Origin: Bacteroidia bacterium | GTDB lineage: Bacteria > Bacteroidota > Bacteroidia > Bacteroidales > GCA-2748055 | Direction: 5' to 3' | Assembly: GCA_030596245.1 (NCBI GenBank) | Contig: JAUVKN010000057.1 | Location: forward strand, 1 to 16,554 | DNA: 16,554 nucleotides | In this document: one piece after another, positions 1-7,500 of the stretch | Position numbering within the stretch: the stretch's first letter is position 1 | Layout of the letters: the number at the start of each line of letters is the position of its first letter | The notes under the pieces: model-generated | What the model was told of the DNA's origin: nothing | Seen by the model: only the letters and a program-made list of their open reading frames with translations | The model's database searches: none | Position numbers and translations under genes: made by a program

Positions 1-21
1 CAATTGAGTTACAAAGAAAGG

Positions 22-56
22 AAAAAAAGGCGAAGAGCTAACGCACTAAAGCCTTA
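22..56 (-). terminator. Possible weak terminator of the 7TM/SpoIIE phosphatase gene
   Basis: Read on the minus strand, AAGGC (51-55) and GCCTT (27-31) can pair across a long 19-nt loop, followed by a run of seven T (complement of A22-28). The arm at 51-55 lies inside the last codons of the gene, so the stop codon is in the loop. The stem is short, so this is only a plausible intrinsic terminator. Confidence 0.35.
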
Positions 57-2163
57 AACCAATTACCAGAACGTCATCAATCTGACTAAGGTCACCTTTC
101 CACTCATCGAAGATAAGACTCAGGATTCTTTGTTGTTCCTCCATGGGTCTTACACTTATTTCCAACAACAGATCCTTGAAGGGACGGTACTTGAATTTCT
201 TTCCCTGGGGTCCGCCGAATTGATCAGGGAATCCGTCTGTAAACATATAGACCCGGTCGCCCTGTTTCATATCGAGTGTGTAGCGCGTAAAGTCTGACAT
301 TTTCTCGTAGTATGCCACCGGCATATTGTTCCCTTTGTATTCCAGCATCTCCCCATTTCTGATGATGTAGATGGGATTGTTGGCCCCGGAAAACTCCAGC
401 TGCCTGGTCTTGGTGTCGTATATGATCAGTGCCATATCAATCCCATCCTTTTGTTCCCCTATTTTCCCTTCCTGTTTAAGAGTTCTGGCAATGCTGAGGC
501 GAAGCTGGTTCAGGATCTCTTCTGAATGAGCAATGTTCTTCTCGTTGACGATTTCATGCAACATGGTGATCCCCAGCATGCTCATAAGCGATCCTGGAAC
601 TCCATGTCCGGTGCAATCTGCAGCAGTTAAAACGATCTTGTGTTCATTTTGAGAGATCCAATAAAAGTCACCACTCACAATATCCCGTGGCTTGAAAAAA
701 ATGAAGTGTTCTCCAAACAGGGTTTCGAAGACCTCGTTTCGTGGCAATACTGTATTCTGGATCTTCTTGGCGTAATCAAAACTATACTTGATCTCCTTAT
801 TCTGCTTTTCGATATGCTCTTTTTGTGCCTGCATTTCGAAGGTGCGTTCCTGGACCTTATCCTCCAGCTCGCGGTTGACCTTGTCTTTCAACGACGCATT
901 TTCCCTTAACTGGTCTATGATCCTGCGCTGTGCCACCTCTTTACTCTTTTTAAGGAGGTTGATGCGTTCACTAAGACCAATGGAGAAGGTAAGAATCTGA
1001 AGTGTAACCCCAAGCTCCTGGCTGTGTTTACCGATGGGATAATCGGTGAGTGCGTAGTTGATGGCAATACCAAGAATGAGGAACAGGTTGGCAAAAAGAA
1101 AATATCTGGCCGGCTGAAAGTTTTCCCTTGTAAGGATCATGGCCGGAACAATGGCCAGGAACAGGCATCCGATGGCCGAGACGATGATAATGGCCACCCC
1201 ACCCAACTGAATGAACACTGGTACATATATTCCCAGGCCCTGAAGCAACAGGATCGAAAAACTCAGGATCAGTCCGCCTACCGTAAACCATACTGCCATC
1301 AACAGGATGGTGTCCCACGATTGCAGCGTGTTGCGGGTATCCAGGTAGGATCTTCCGAAAAGCAGGAAAAACAGCAAAAATATCTCCTGAAGAAAAGTGC
1401 TTAAGGGAGCAGAGGTAAAGCGTGGTGTGAGTTCATATAAGTACCCTTCCTTATTGATAAAAAAGAGCAGGAAAGCAAGAATGTACAGTATATAGAAGAG
1501 GTAACTGTTTTCTCTGCCCTTTACAAAGAGTGGGATGTGATAGAGGATCATGATCAGCATGATCCCTACGAATAACCCAAAAATCAAGCGTTTCGACCGA
1601 TCCCTGGCCAGTACACTCTCGTGGGTGGAAATGGTAAAAGTGAGGTCAGATACTACCGACTCATCCGAAAGTAAAACCCTTAGATATAGTGTGTCTGCTT
1701 CTCCAGGGGGAAGGAAGATGCGGAGGTCGTCCGATCCGCTGATATTGACATCCTTGTACTTGGGATGAAGATCATTTCCGGATTTCCTTATTGTCACCAT
1801 CCCGTTATCGAATCGCTGGAACAGCTGGTATTCATCAAATTCAGAGTAATTATTTCGTTGAAGATGAAAAGAGAACTGTCGTGTGGAGCGATTTACAAAG
1901 TAAAACCGGAACCAAATACAGCCCCCCGGTTGGGAATTGATCAGGGCCGGATCTGGGTTGCTGAAGTCAACCTGCCTGAATTGATGATCCATCATTCCCG
2001 AAAAAAGTTCAGAGGGTTGTGTAGAGCAATTGGGATCGTCCAGATAATAAAGCTGCAGGTCAGATATTGAGACCTGTTTAACGAAATCAGAAAGAATAAT
2101 ATGCTTCTGTGCAACCAGCGATTGACAGATCACTAAAAGTATAAGAATCGGTTTTAGGCGCAT
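46..2163 (-). CDS. 7TM-DISM sensor protein with C-terminal SpoIIE/PP2C serine phosphatase domain
   Basis: Predicted inner-membrane signalling phosphatase of 705 aa. A signal peptide (about 1-19, ending SLVAQ) precedes an extracytoplasmic beta-rich region (about 30-180) resembling 7TMR-DISM extracellular domains. It is followed by about seven hydrophobic segments (190-400), a charged coiled coil (400-465) and a SpoIIE-type PP2C domain (about 470-705). Metal-binding acidic residues of the PP2C fold are visible: D499 in VSGDFYW, D516 in AADCTGHGVPG, D643 in FTDGFPDQFG and D696/D697 in QIDDVLVIG, so the phosphatase is probably active. Known relatives dephosphorylate anti-sigma-factor antagonists or similar phosphoproteins in response to an external ligand. 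No kinase, STAS-domain or sigma-factor gene is next to it here, so its partner is unknown. ATG at 2163 is chosen because the signal peptide begins directly there. It is divergent from the FG-GAP lipoprotein gene. Confidence 0.88.
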   Translation of the reverse strand: MRLKPILILLVICQSLVAQKHIILSDFVKQVSISDLQLYYLDDPNCSTQPSELFSGMMDHQFRQVDFSNPDPALINSQPGGCIWFRFYFVNRSTRQFSFHLQRNNYSEFDEYQLFQRFDNGMVTIRKSGNDLHPKYKDVNISGSDDLRIFLPPGEADTLYLRVLLSDESVVSDLTFTISTHESVLARDRSKRLIFGLFVGIMLIMILYHIPLFVKGRENSYLFYILYILAFLLFFINKEGYLYELTPRFTSAPLSTFLQEIFLLFFLLFGRSYLDTRNTLQSWDTILLMAVWFTVGGLILSFSILLLQGLGIYVPVFIQLGGVAIIIVSAIGCLFLAIVPAMILTRENFQPARYFLFANLFLILGIAINYALTDYPIGKHSQELGVTLQILTFSIGLSERINLLKKSKEVAQRRIIDQLRENASLKDKVNRELEDKVQERTFEMQAQKEHIEKQNKEIKYSFDYAKKIQNTVLPRNEVFETLFGEHFIFFKPRDIVSGDFYWISQNEHKIVLTAADCTGHGVPGSLMSMLGITMLHEIVNEKNIAHSEEILNQLRLSIARTLKQEGKIGEQKDGIDMALIIYDTKTRQLEFSGANNPIYIIRNGEMLEYKGNNMPVAYYEKMSDFTRYTLDMKQGDRVYMFTDGFPDQFGGPQGKKFKYRPFKDLLLEISVRPMEEQQRILSLIFDEWKGDLSQIDDVLVIGLRL

Positions 2164-2218
2164 TCCAGTTTTTTCTTCCAGATGTAAATATATTAAAGAT
2201 TCTTTTAAAGAGACGAAA

Positions 2219-2250
2219 TTGTGAACCGCTATAATTTAAGTGTATATTTA
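2219..2250 (+). promoter_or_regulatory. Candidate Bacteroidetes-type promoter for the FG-GAP lipoprotein gene
   Basis: TTG at 2219-2221 and TATATTTA at 2243-2250 are separated by 21 bp. This resembles the -33 TTTG / -7 TAnnTTTG consensus with one mismatch at the last -7 base. It lies in the 107-bp divergent intergenic region and would give a leader of roughly 15 nt before ATG 2271. A similar TATATTTA on the minus strand (2192-2185) could serve the divergent gene, but no good -33 element goes with it. Confidence 0.35.
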
Positions 2251-2270
2251 CCAAAAGTTAACCCTTGAAC

Positions 2271-4292
2271 ATGATTCCAGGCCTTTCCAATACATGGACT
2301 CTGTTATTATTCCTCCTTATTCTCATCTCTTCCTGTTCCGAAAATGTTATACAAACTACTGTTTTTGAAGATGGATTTCAGGAACTTGAGGTCGGGGAGG
2401 TGCCCAACAATGATTTAGCAAATCCGGCAATATTTTTCGATTCCCGGCATGGCACTTTAGGAAACTGGATTGTGGCGTCCAATCTTCAGGAGGAAGGGTT
2501 CAGTGATGCCTGGGAGATCAGGAGAGAGGAGGGAGAGAATTTCCTTGCCCAGAATTTCACCAACCTGAACCAAAGCAATACACCATTAAGCCTTATTACC
2601 CATCCGTTGATAGTAGCCGGTGATTCCCTTTGGCAGGACTACACCATTGATGTTGAGTTTACACCTTTGGCCAAGTTTGATAAATGCGGAGTGGTTTTTA
2701 AATACCACGATCCCACCAACTTCTTCTTCTTTGGAATAGAAGGGAATACTGTGACACTGAAACACATTCAACAATCTGTTACACCACTTCGGCCCATTGA
2801 AAAAATCCTTGATTTCAAACCACTGGTCTGGACTCCGGGAGAAAAACTCCATGCCACAGTTACTGTCAGGCGTAATAAGGTCTCCACCATCCTGAATGAT
2901 TCGATCAGAATGCATGTGGAAAACCTGCCCATTCAACCGGGTAGGATAGGATTAATATCAGACCTGCCTGCAAAATTTCACAGGGTGGAAGTTAAGATAC
3001 TGAAGGGAGAGCAAAGAAAACTTGCCCGAAGGAAAAGGCAATTGGCCAGGAGATTAGAACTGCAGCTGAGTGAATACCCTGAAATGGTTCGCTGGAAGAT
3101 GTTTGAAACAGAGGAGTTTGGGACCAACCAGAATATCAGGTTGGGGGATTTAAATGGGGATGGAAACAAGGAGATACTATTTGTCAGGCCTGGATCCTCA
3201 GGTTCAGAAATCGGTGGGGTTGTTGCCATGAACCTGGATGGGGAAATATTGTGGAAATATGGAAACTCCGGATCAGTAGATCCCGGGGCAGGTGATGAAT
3301 TACCTGTTCAGGTCCACGATTTGGATGGTGACGGAGCCAGAGAGGTGATCTTTGTCAGTGAAGGTTGGATCCATATACTGGATGGCAGGAATGGTGAATT
3401 GGCCCGTCGGGTGAAAGTTCCGGGATCTGAAGCTGTCAATTCCATGATTTTCGCTGACCTGATGGGAATAGGAAGGGACAATTGCATGCTTCTCTCTGAC
3501 CGGAAGCATATCATACTGGCACTGAACGAGCGGTTGGAGTTGTTGTGGGAGCAGGAAACAGAAACCGGGACTCAGCCCATGGTACATGATATGAACGGGG
3601 ACGGTCGACATGAGGTGTTGATGGGGTATTCTGTTTTTGACCATAATGGAAACCTAATGTTCGATGTGGGAGCATTTATTGGTGATGCCTGTAATGGAGT
3701 GACGGTGGCTCAATTATACGAAGGAGTAAGGATGGTTCCATGCCTCATCTATGCTGCGGGTGACTGGGGATTGATCTATTTTGATTTTAAGGGGAACCTT
3801 TTAAAGCAGAATACAATGGGGCATGTCCAGTTTCTGAGTGTGGCAGATTTTGATTTGGAGTTGCCCGGACTGGAGGTGGCAAGCTCAAATCAGTGGGGGA
3901 GCGACGGACTGGTCCATATTCTGGGATCTTCGGGTGAAGTAATCAGTAAATTCCTTTCGGCATCGGGCGTAAGCAGGTGTTTACCAGTAAACTGGAAAGG
4001 AGACGGAGAGGAGTTTTTAATCACTTCTGCAGATTCAATTAAAGGAGGGATGGTTGATAGGTCAGGTCAAATCGCAGTCGAGTTCCCTTCCGATGGTCAC
4101 CCGGTTTTATGCTACATGGCTCTGGATCTTACAGGCGATGCACGGGATGAGGTGCTGGTTTGGGACCAAAGTGAGCTCTGGATCTATACACAGGATGACA
4201 ATCCCAGGATGGGCAATACATATGCTCCTGACCGCATTCCACTCTATAACCAATCAATGTTTCAGATGAACCGTTCGCTTCCTGGTTGGTAG
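2271..4292 (+). CDS. Lipoprotein with LamG/concanavalin-like region and FG-GAP/VCBS-type beta-propeller repeats
   Basis: Predicted surface or periplasmic lipoprotein of 673 aa, function unknown. The N-terminus is a lipoprotein signal peptide with lipobox ISSC (Cys22, then SEN). Residues about 60-245 form a beta-rich region with phrases such as DYTIDVEFTP and GRIGLISD, resembling a concanavalin/LamG or DUF1080-like carbohydrate-binding sandwich. A basic helical linker (about 245-270, Lys/Arg-rich) leads to a repeat region (about 285-670). Its Asp-rich loops DLNGDGNKE, DLDGDGARE and MNGDGRHE, and a degenerate LTGDARDE, are typical of calcium-binding FG-GAP/VCBS blades and of rhamnogalacturonan-lyase-type propellers. 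I see no catalytic signature, so enzymatic activity is not claimed; glycan binding is an inference. A TTG at 2265 is in frame, but ATG 2271 fits better. It stands alone, divergent from the phosphatase gene, with 181 bp to the next gene. Confidence 0.72.
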   Translation: MIPGLSNTWTLLLFLLILISSCSENVIQTTVFEDGFQELEVGEVPNNDLANPAIFFDSRHGTLGNWIVASNLQEEGFSDAWEIRREEGENFLAQNFTNLNQSNTPLSLITHPLIVAGDSLWQDYTIDVEFTPLAKFDKCGVVFKYHDPTNFFFFGIEGNTVTLKHIQQSVTPLRPIEKILDFKPLVWTPGEKLHATVTVRRNKVSTILNDSIRMHVENLPIQPGRIGLISDLPAKFHRVEVKILKGEQRKLARRKRQLARRLELQLSEYPEMVRWKMFETEEFGTNQNIRLGDLNGDGNKEILFVRPGSSGSEIGGVVAMNLDGEILWKYGNSGSVDPGAGDELPVQVHDLDGDGAREVIFVSEGWIHILDGRNGELARRVKVPGSEAVNSMIFADLMGIGRDNCMLLSDRKHIILALNERLELLWEQETETGTQPMVHDMNGDGRHEVLMGYSVFDHNGNLMFDVGAFIGDACNGVTVAQLYEGVRMVPCLIYAAGDWGLIYFDFKGNLLKQNTMGHVQFLSVADFDLELPGLEVASSNQWGSDGLVHILGSSGEVISKFLSASGVSRCLPVNWKGDGEEFLITSADSIKGGMVDRSGQIAVEFPSDGHPVLCYMALDLTGDARDEVLVWDQSELWIYTQDDNPRMGNTYAPDRIPLYNQSMFQMNRSLPGW

Positions 4293-4297
4293 GAGGG

Positions 4298-4337
4298 GTT
4301 CATTTCTTTCAGATGTTAGGACGCGTTCATTTCTTTC
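4298..4337. repeat. 13-bp direct repeat GTTCATTTCTTTC, two copies
   Basis: Identical 13-mers lie at 4298-4310 and 4325-4337, 27 bp apart start to start, just after the stop of the FG-GAP lipoprotein gene. The second copy runs into a small perfect hairpin (CTGAGA 4337-4342 / TCTCAG 4349-4354) that lacks a T tract. Function unknown; it could be a spaced protein-binding site or chance in AT-rich DNA. Confidence 0.5.
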
Positions 4338-4387
4338 TGAGACACTCATCTCAGGATTTGTGATTATTTATTATATTGCAAATGGTC

Positions 4388-4422
4388 TTGCAATCTTCAA
4401 CACTGTTTTGGCACGAACTTTG
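4388..4422 (+). promoter_or_regulatory. Candidate promoter upstream of the Tyr/Ser-rich lipoprotein gene
   Basis: TTG at 4388-4390 and GAACTTTG at 4415-4422 are 24 bp apart. The second element matches the TTTG half of the Bacteroidetes -7 box but has GA in place of TA, and the spacing is long. It would give a leader of about 45 nt before ATG 4474. This is the best candidate in the 181-bp gap, but weak. Confidence 0.25.
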
Positions 4423-4460
4423 TTTAATTAAAGTTAAAACAATCAGATGCAAAAAATACC

Positions 4461-4466
4461 GGGAGG
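4461..4466 (+). promoter_or_regulatory. Ribosome binding site that decides the start at 4474
   Basis: GGGAGG at 4461-4466 lies 7 nt before ATG 4474. The upstream in-frame ATG at 4447 has no such site, and the lipoprotein signal peptide begins at MKTLPLAIV, so 4474 is the better start. Confidence 0.65.
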
Positions 4467-4473
4467 AAACATC

Positions 4474-5982
4474 ATGAAAACTTTACCACTTGCCATTGTA
4501 AGCGCAGCCATTGTCCTGGCATCTTGCAGCTCTTCAAAACAGGCTGCTTATTCGGAGTATGATGATGTATATTATAATCCAAACCTCGCAGAGAGGCAGG
4601 TTGCTTCAGCTCCATTAAATACAGCTGTGACTCCTCAGGAAGCCATGACTACACAGCCCATTTCCCAGGAACCGGTGTATGCCCAGTCCCAGGTTTATGC
4701 GGATGAAGCGCTAAGTGATTATGAGCAGTACAAATTGCAGCGAGAGGCAGAGATGTTGGGTGAAACATACCAACCCGATGGAAGTGAAGCCCTCTATGCC
4801 ACCCAGTACCAGGAATACGACTCTACAGGTCTGGTGAGTGAGTATGGTCAGGAGAATGCACCTGTTATTATCAATAATTACTATACCGATCCCAATGATT
4901 ACTACTACTCATCCAACCTGAGGCGTTTTTCGGATTCGTATAATGGTTGGGACTATTACGATCCCTATTATACCAATCCTTACTTCTATTCGGGAAGGTC
5001 CATGGGTTGGGGTATGAACATAGGTTATGGTTATGGCGGATGGGGATTGGGATTCTCCTTCGGATATCCATACTATGGCTCTTGCTATCCCTCATACTAC
5101 GGATACGGTGGAGGATACTATGATCCTTATTACTCACACTATGGATATGGCGGATATTATGGTGGATACTACCCCTACTATGGTGGCTCATACTGGAGCG
5201 GTTACAACCATGGATACTACCATGGATACTGGGACAGCAATTACTATGGTTCAGGAAATAGCTACCGGTATGGAAGGCTTGACAACAGGCACTATTACGG
5301 ATACTCCAGTCCATCCAATACAACTTACGGAGGCTCTAAGGGTTCTACCTATGTTGACCCCAGATACAGGAGCCGTTCAGGATCAACTGGATCTTCGACA
5401 GGAGTTACCCGTGAATCCACTTCCGACAGGACTACAAAGTCAGCCGGGGTCACACGTACAAATGATCAAAGAACCGATCGTGGGAACCATTATGGGAATG
5501 ATCGTTCCGATAACAATACCAGGGACAGGGGTGATATCAACAGGAACCAGAATCCAGGTAACAGAACCACCTCAGCTGGTCAGGTGAATCGAACCACTTA
5601 TAGTAATTTAAAGACCACCAGAACCAGTCAGCCTGCCAACGTGCAACAGAGAAGTACCAACAGCAACAACAGAGGAACTTATACGCCCAGTTACAGCAAG
5701 CCTCGTACAAGTTCAACACCGAGCTATAACAGGAGTTCCACTCCAACCAGGAGTTACTCCCAGCCCAGTAGCACACCGAGCCGCAGCAGTAGCTCTTATA
5801 GTCGTCAGAGCAGTACACCAAGTCGAAGCAGCAGCTCTTACACCCGACCGAGCAGCTCCAGCCGCAGCAGCAGTTCATACAGTTCACCAAGCCGCAGCAG
5901 TAGTTCTTCAAGTCGCAGCAGTAGCGGATCCTCGGGCCGCAGCTCTTCAGGTTCATCATCAAGGTCAAGTTCAAGACGTTAA
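4474..5982 (+). CDS. Low-complexity lipoprotein, Tyr/Gly-rich centre and Ser/Arg-rich tail
   Basis: Predicted lipoprotein of 502 aa with no recognised catalytic domain. The signal peptide MKTLPLAIVSAAIVLASC has its lipobox Cys at position 18, followed by SSSKQ. Residues about 30-140 are Gln/Glu/Tyr-containing. Residues about 140-280 are extremely rich in Tyr and Gly, with runs like YGYGGYYGGYYPYYGG. Residues about 290-420 are Arg/Asn/Thr-rich, and the last 80 or so are nearly all Ser, Arg, Thr and Pro, ending in SSSRR. Such composition suggests an intrinsically disordered or aggregating cell-envelope protein, perhaps adhesive, but that is inference. The next gene encodes a beta-barrel and is separated by a terminator, so co-transcription is not assured. 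Codon-level repetition in the tail (AGC AGC AGT) suggests replication-slippage growth. Confidence 0.75.
   Translation: MKTLPLAIVSAAIVLASCSSSKQAAYSEYDDVYYNPNLAERQVASAPLNTAVTPQEAMTTQPISQEPVYAQSQVYADEALSDYEQYKLQREAEMLGETYQPDGSEALYATQYQEYDSTGLVSEYGQENAPVIINNYYTDPNDYYYSSNLRRFSDSYNGWDYYDPYYTNPYFYSGRSMGWGMNIGYGYGGWGLGFSFGYPYYGSCYPSYYGYGGGYYDPYYSHYGYGGYYGGYYPYYGGSYWSGYNHGYYHGYWDSNYYGSGNSYRYGRLDNRHYYGYSSPSNTTYGGSKGSTYVDPRYRSRSGSTGSSTGVTRESTSDRTTKSAGVTRTNDQRTDRGNHYGNDRSDNNTRDRGDINRNQNPGNRTTSAGQVNRTTYSNLKTTRTSQPANVQQRSTNSNNRGTYTPSYSKPRTSSTPSYNRSSTPTRSYSQPSSTPSRSSSSYSRQSSTPSRSSSSYTRPSSSSRSSSSYSSPSRSSSSSSRSSSGSSGRSSSGSSSRSSSRR
5749..5976 (+). repeat. Degenerate Ser-codon repeat tract in the lipoprotein tail
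   Basis: The tract repeats short units such as CCGAGCCGCAGCAGTAGC and AGTCGAAGCAGCAGC, coding for Pro-Ser-Arg-Ser-Ser-Ser-Ser-Tyr motifs. Units are imperfect and in frame, consistent with expansion by slippage within the coding region. Confidence 0.6.
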
Positions 5983-5995
5983 ACTGTCATTAACT

Positions 5996-6033
5996 GCCGG
6001 GATCCATCCAATGATCCCGGCTTATTTAAATTT
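5996..6033 (+). terminator. Intrinsic terminator after the Tyr/Ser-rich lipoprotein gene
   Basis: A perfect 9-bp stem, GCCGGGATC (5996-6004) with GATCCCGGC (6013-6021), encloses the 8-nt loop CATCCAAT and is followed by the T-rich stretch TTATTTAAATTT. It begins 14 bp after the stop codon. It ends only about 15-27 bp before the next ATG (6049), so that gene needs read-through or a promoter overlapping the hairpin. Confidence 0.75.
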
Positions 6034-6048
6034 CAAACAGATACTGCT

Positions 6049-7500
6049 ATGAAAAAGATTTCATTTATAGCCCTGCTACTCATATGTTCTTTTATTTCAA
6101 TGGAAGCGCAAAATGAAATGCAGGCCCTGAGATATTCCCAGTACACTCCTTTCGGAACGGCCCGGTTTGCAGCCCAGGGTGGTGCCATTGGCGCCCTCGG
6201 TGGTGACCTCTCATCCGTTCTTGTAAATCCGGCGGGACTGGGATTTTACCGTTTAACGGAGTTTTCCTTTACACCATCATTTTATTGGGTAAATACTTCC
6301 TCAAATTTTATGGGTTCCACAGTGGATGATTCACAGTTGAAGTTTAATGTGGGGAGCCTTGGATTTGTATCGTCTACAACCAGCGATAAAAAAAGTGGCA
6401 TTGTGGGAGCCTCTTATTCACTGGGTTATAATACGCTGGTCAATTTCAACAACCGCACAACCATCAGGGGAATCAATGACAACAGTTCTTTGCTTGATGA
6501 TTTTACCTGGCATGCCAACGCGGACCCGGACAACCTAAGCCCTTATTATGAACAACTGGCATACGATGCGTACCTGATGCCTTTTGATTCAGTGGCTGGT
6601 GAGTATTGGCATGACATGCAACTGGATGGATATGGACAAGATCTGCACAGGGTGTCCCAGCAATCCGGATACATTGGGGAGTATTCCCTTTCAGGCGCAT
6701 TCAATTTTAGCAATCTATTGTATTTCGGAGCCAGTGTGGGTATACATGCAGTGCGTTTCTATGAAGAGATTTATCATACGGAAACGGATTATGATGATCA
6801 TGTTCTGGATTTTGACAGCTTCAGCTTCAGGGAATTTAACAACACAAGGGGGTGGGGCTATACCTTTAAGTTCGGAATGATCCTGCGTCCCATGCAACTG
6901 ATCAGGGTAGGGGCATCCTTCCAGCTCCCCACCTATTATTACCTTACCGACGAGAAATTCAGTGACATAAATTCTTACTGGGACAGCAGTTCCGGGATTT
7001 CCGATGCCAGGGCCAGTTCACCCAATGGCATCTATGATTATAAGTTGAAAACTCCATTTCGGGCCAATGCTCATGCTTCGGTGATCCTTTTCAAATTGGC
7101 TACGATTTCGGCCGGCTATGAATTTGTTGATTATTCATCAGCCCGACTGGATGCATACGATTATAAATTCTTTGATGAAAATGATCAGATACGCCAGGAC
7201 TTCCAGGCAGCACATAATCTGAAGACCGGGGCCGAAGTTCGTCTTAATTCATTGTACCTGAGGGCAGGGACACAGTACTTGATGAGCCCTTTCGTAGATA
7301 GCCGGAATAATGCAGAAAGCTGGCTCTATTCGGGTGGACTGGGGATCAGGACCGGGGGTACATATTTTGATATTAGTTATACCCATTCAAACAGGTCTGA
7401 GGTGTATGGCATGTACGCCTTTCAACCAGGTTCCAACGAAGTCTCTATCAATCAGATCAATGGAAATAACCTGATGTTTACTGTGGGTTTTAAGTTTTGA
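6049..7500 (+). CDS. OmpP1/FadL-family-like outer membrane beta-barrel protein
   Basis: Predicted outer membrane protein of 483 aa. A signal peptide (1-21, ending SMEAQ) is followed by an N-terminal region with the motif GALGGDLSSVLVNPAGLG (48-65), which is typical of the Bacteroidetes branch of the OmpP1/FadL/TodX transport family. The rest is alternating aromatic/hydrophobic strands, and the protein ends in FTVGFKF, a C-terminal Phe beta-signal as used by the BAM machinery. FadL proteins pass hydrophobic molecules such as long-chain fatty acids, but the substrate here cannot be read from sequence. The gene follows the low-complexity lipoprotein gene and its stop overlaps by 11 bp, tail to tail, with the minus-strand WbqC-like gene, leaving no room for a separate terminator between them. 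Confidence 0.82.
   Translation: MKKISFIALLLICSFISMEAQNEMQALRYSQYTPFGTARFAAQGGAIGALGGDLSSVLVNPAGLGFYRLTEFSFTPSFYWVNTSSNFMGSTVDDSQLKFNVGSLGFVSSTTSDKKSGIVGASYSLGYNTLVNFNNRTTIRGINDNSSLLDDFTWHANADPDNLSPYYEQLAYDAYLMPFDSVAGEYWHDMQLDGYGQDLHRVSQQSGYIGEYSLSGAFNFSNLLYFGASVGIHAVRFYEEIYHTETDYDDHVLDFDSFSFREFNNTRGWGYTFKFGMILRPMQLIRVGASFQLPTYYYLTDEKFSDINSYWDSSSGISDARASSPNGIYDYKLKTPFRANAHASVILFKLATISAGYEFVDYSSARLDAYDYKFFDENDQIRQDFQAAHNLKTGAEVRLNSLYLRAGTQYLMSPFVDSRNNAESWLYSGGLGIRTGGTYFDISYTHSNRSEVYGMYAFQPGSNEVSINQINGNNLMFTVGFKF

Noticed and set aside
1024..1404. Plus-strand frame of 126 codons inside the 7TM phosphatase gene
   Set aside because: Lies antisense to a clearly conserved protein; composition (Gln/Arg/Gly/Asp) is the complement of hydrophobic codons.
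4871..5323. Long antisense open frame of 150 codons opposite the Tyr-rich lipoprotein gene
   Set aside because: It is a shadow of the biased Tyr/Gly codon use on the plus strand and has a nonsensical Ser/His/Asn/Ile composition and no start context.
5027..5587. Second plus-strand frame of 186 codons inside the lipoprotein gene
   Set aside because: Met/Thr/Asp/Gly repeats are the +1 frame reading of Tyr/Gly codons. The real frame has a signal peptide and ribosome binding site.
5537..5974. Cys/Trp-rich antisense frame of 145 codons opposite the Ser-rich tail
   Set aside because: Its Cys and Trp content arises from reading the AGC/AGT repeats backwards; no family resemblance.
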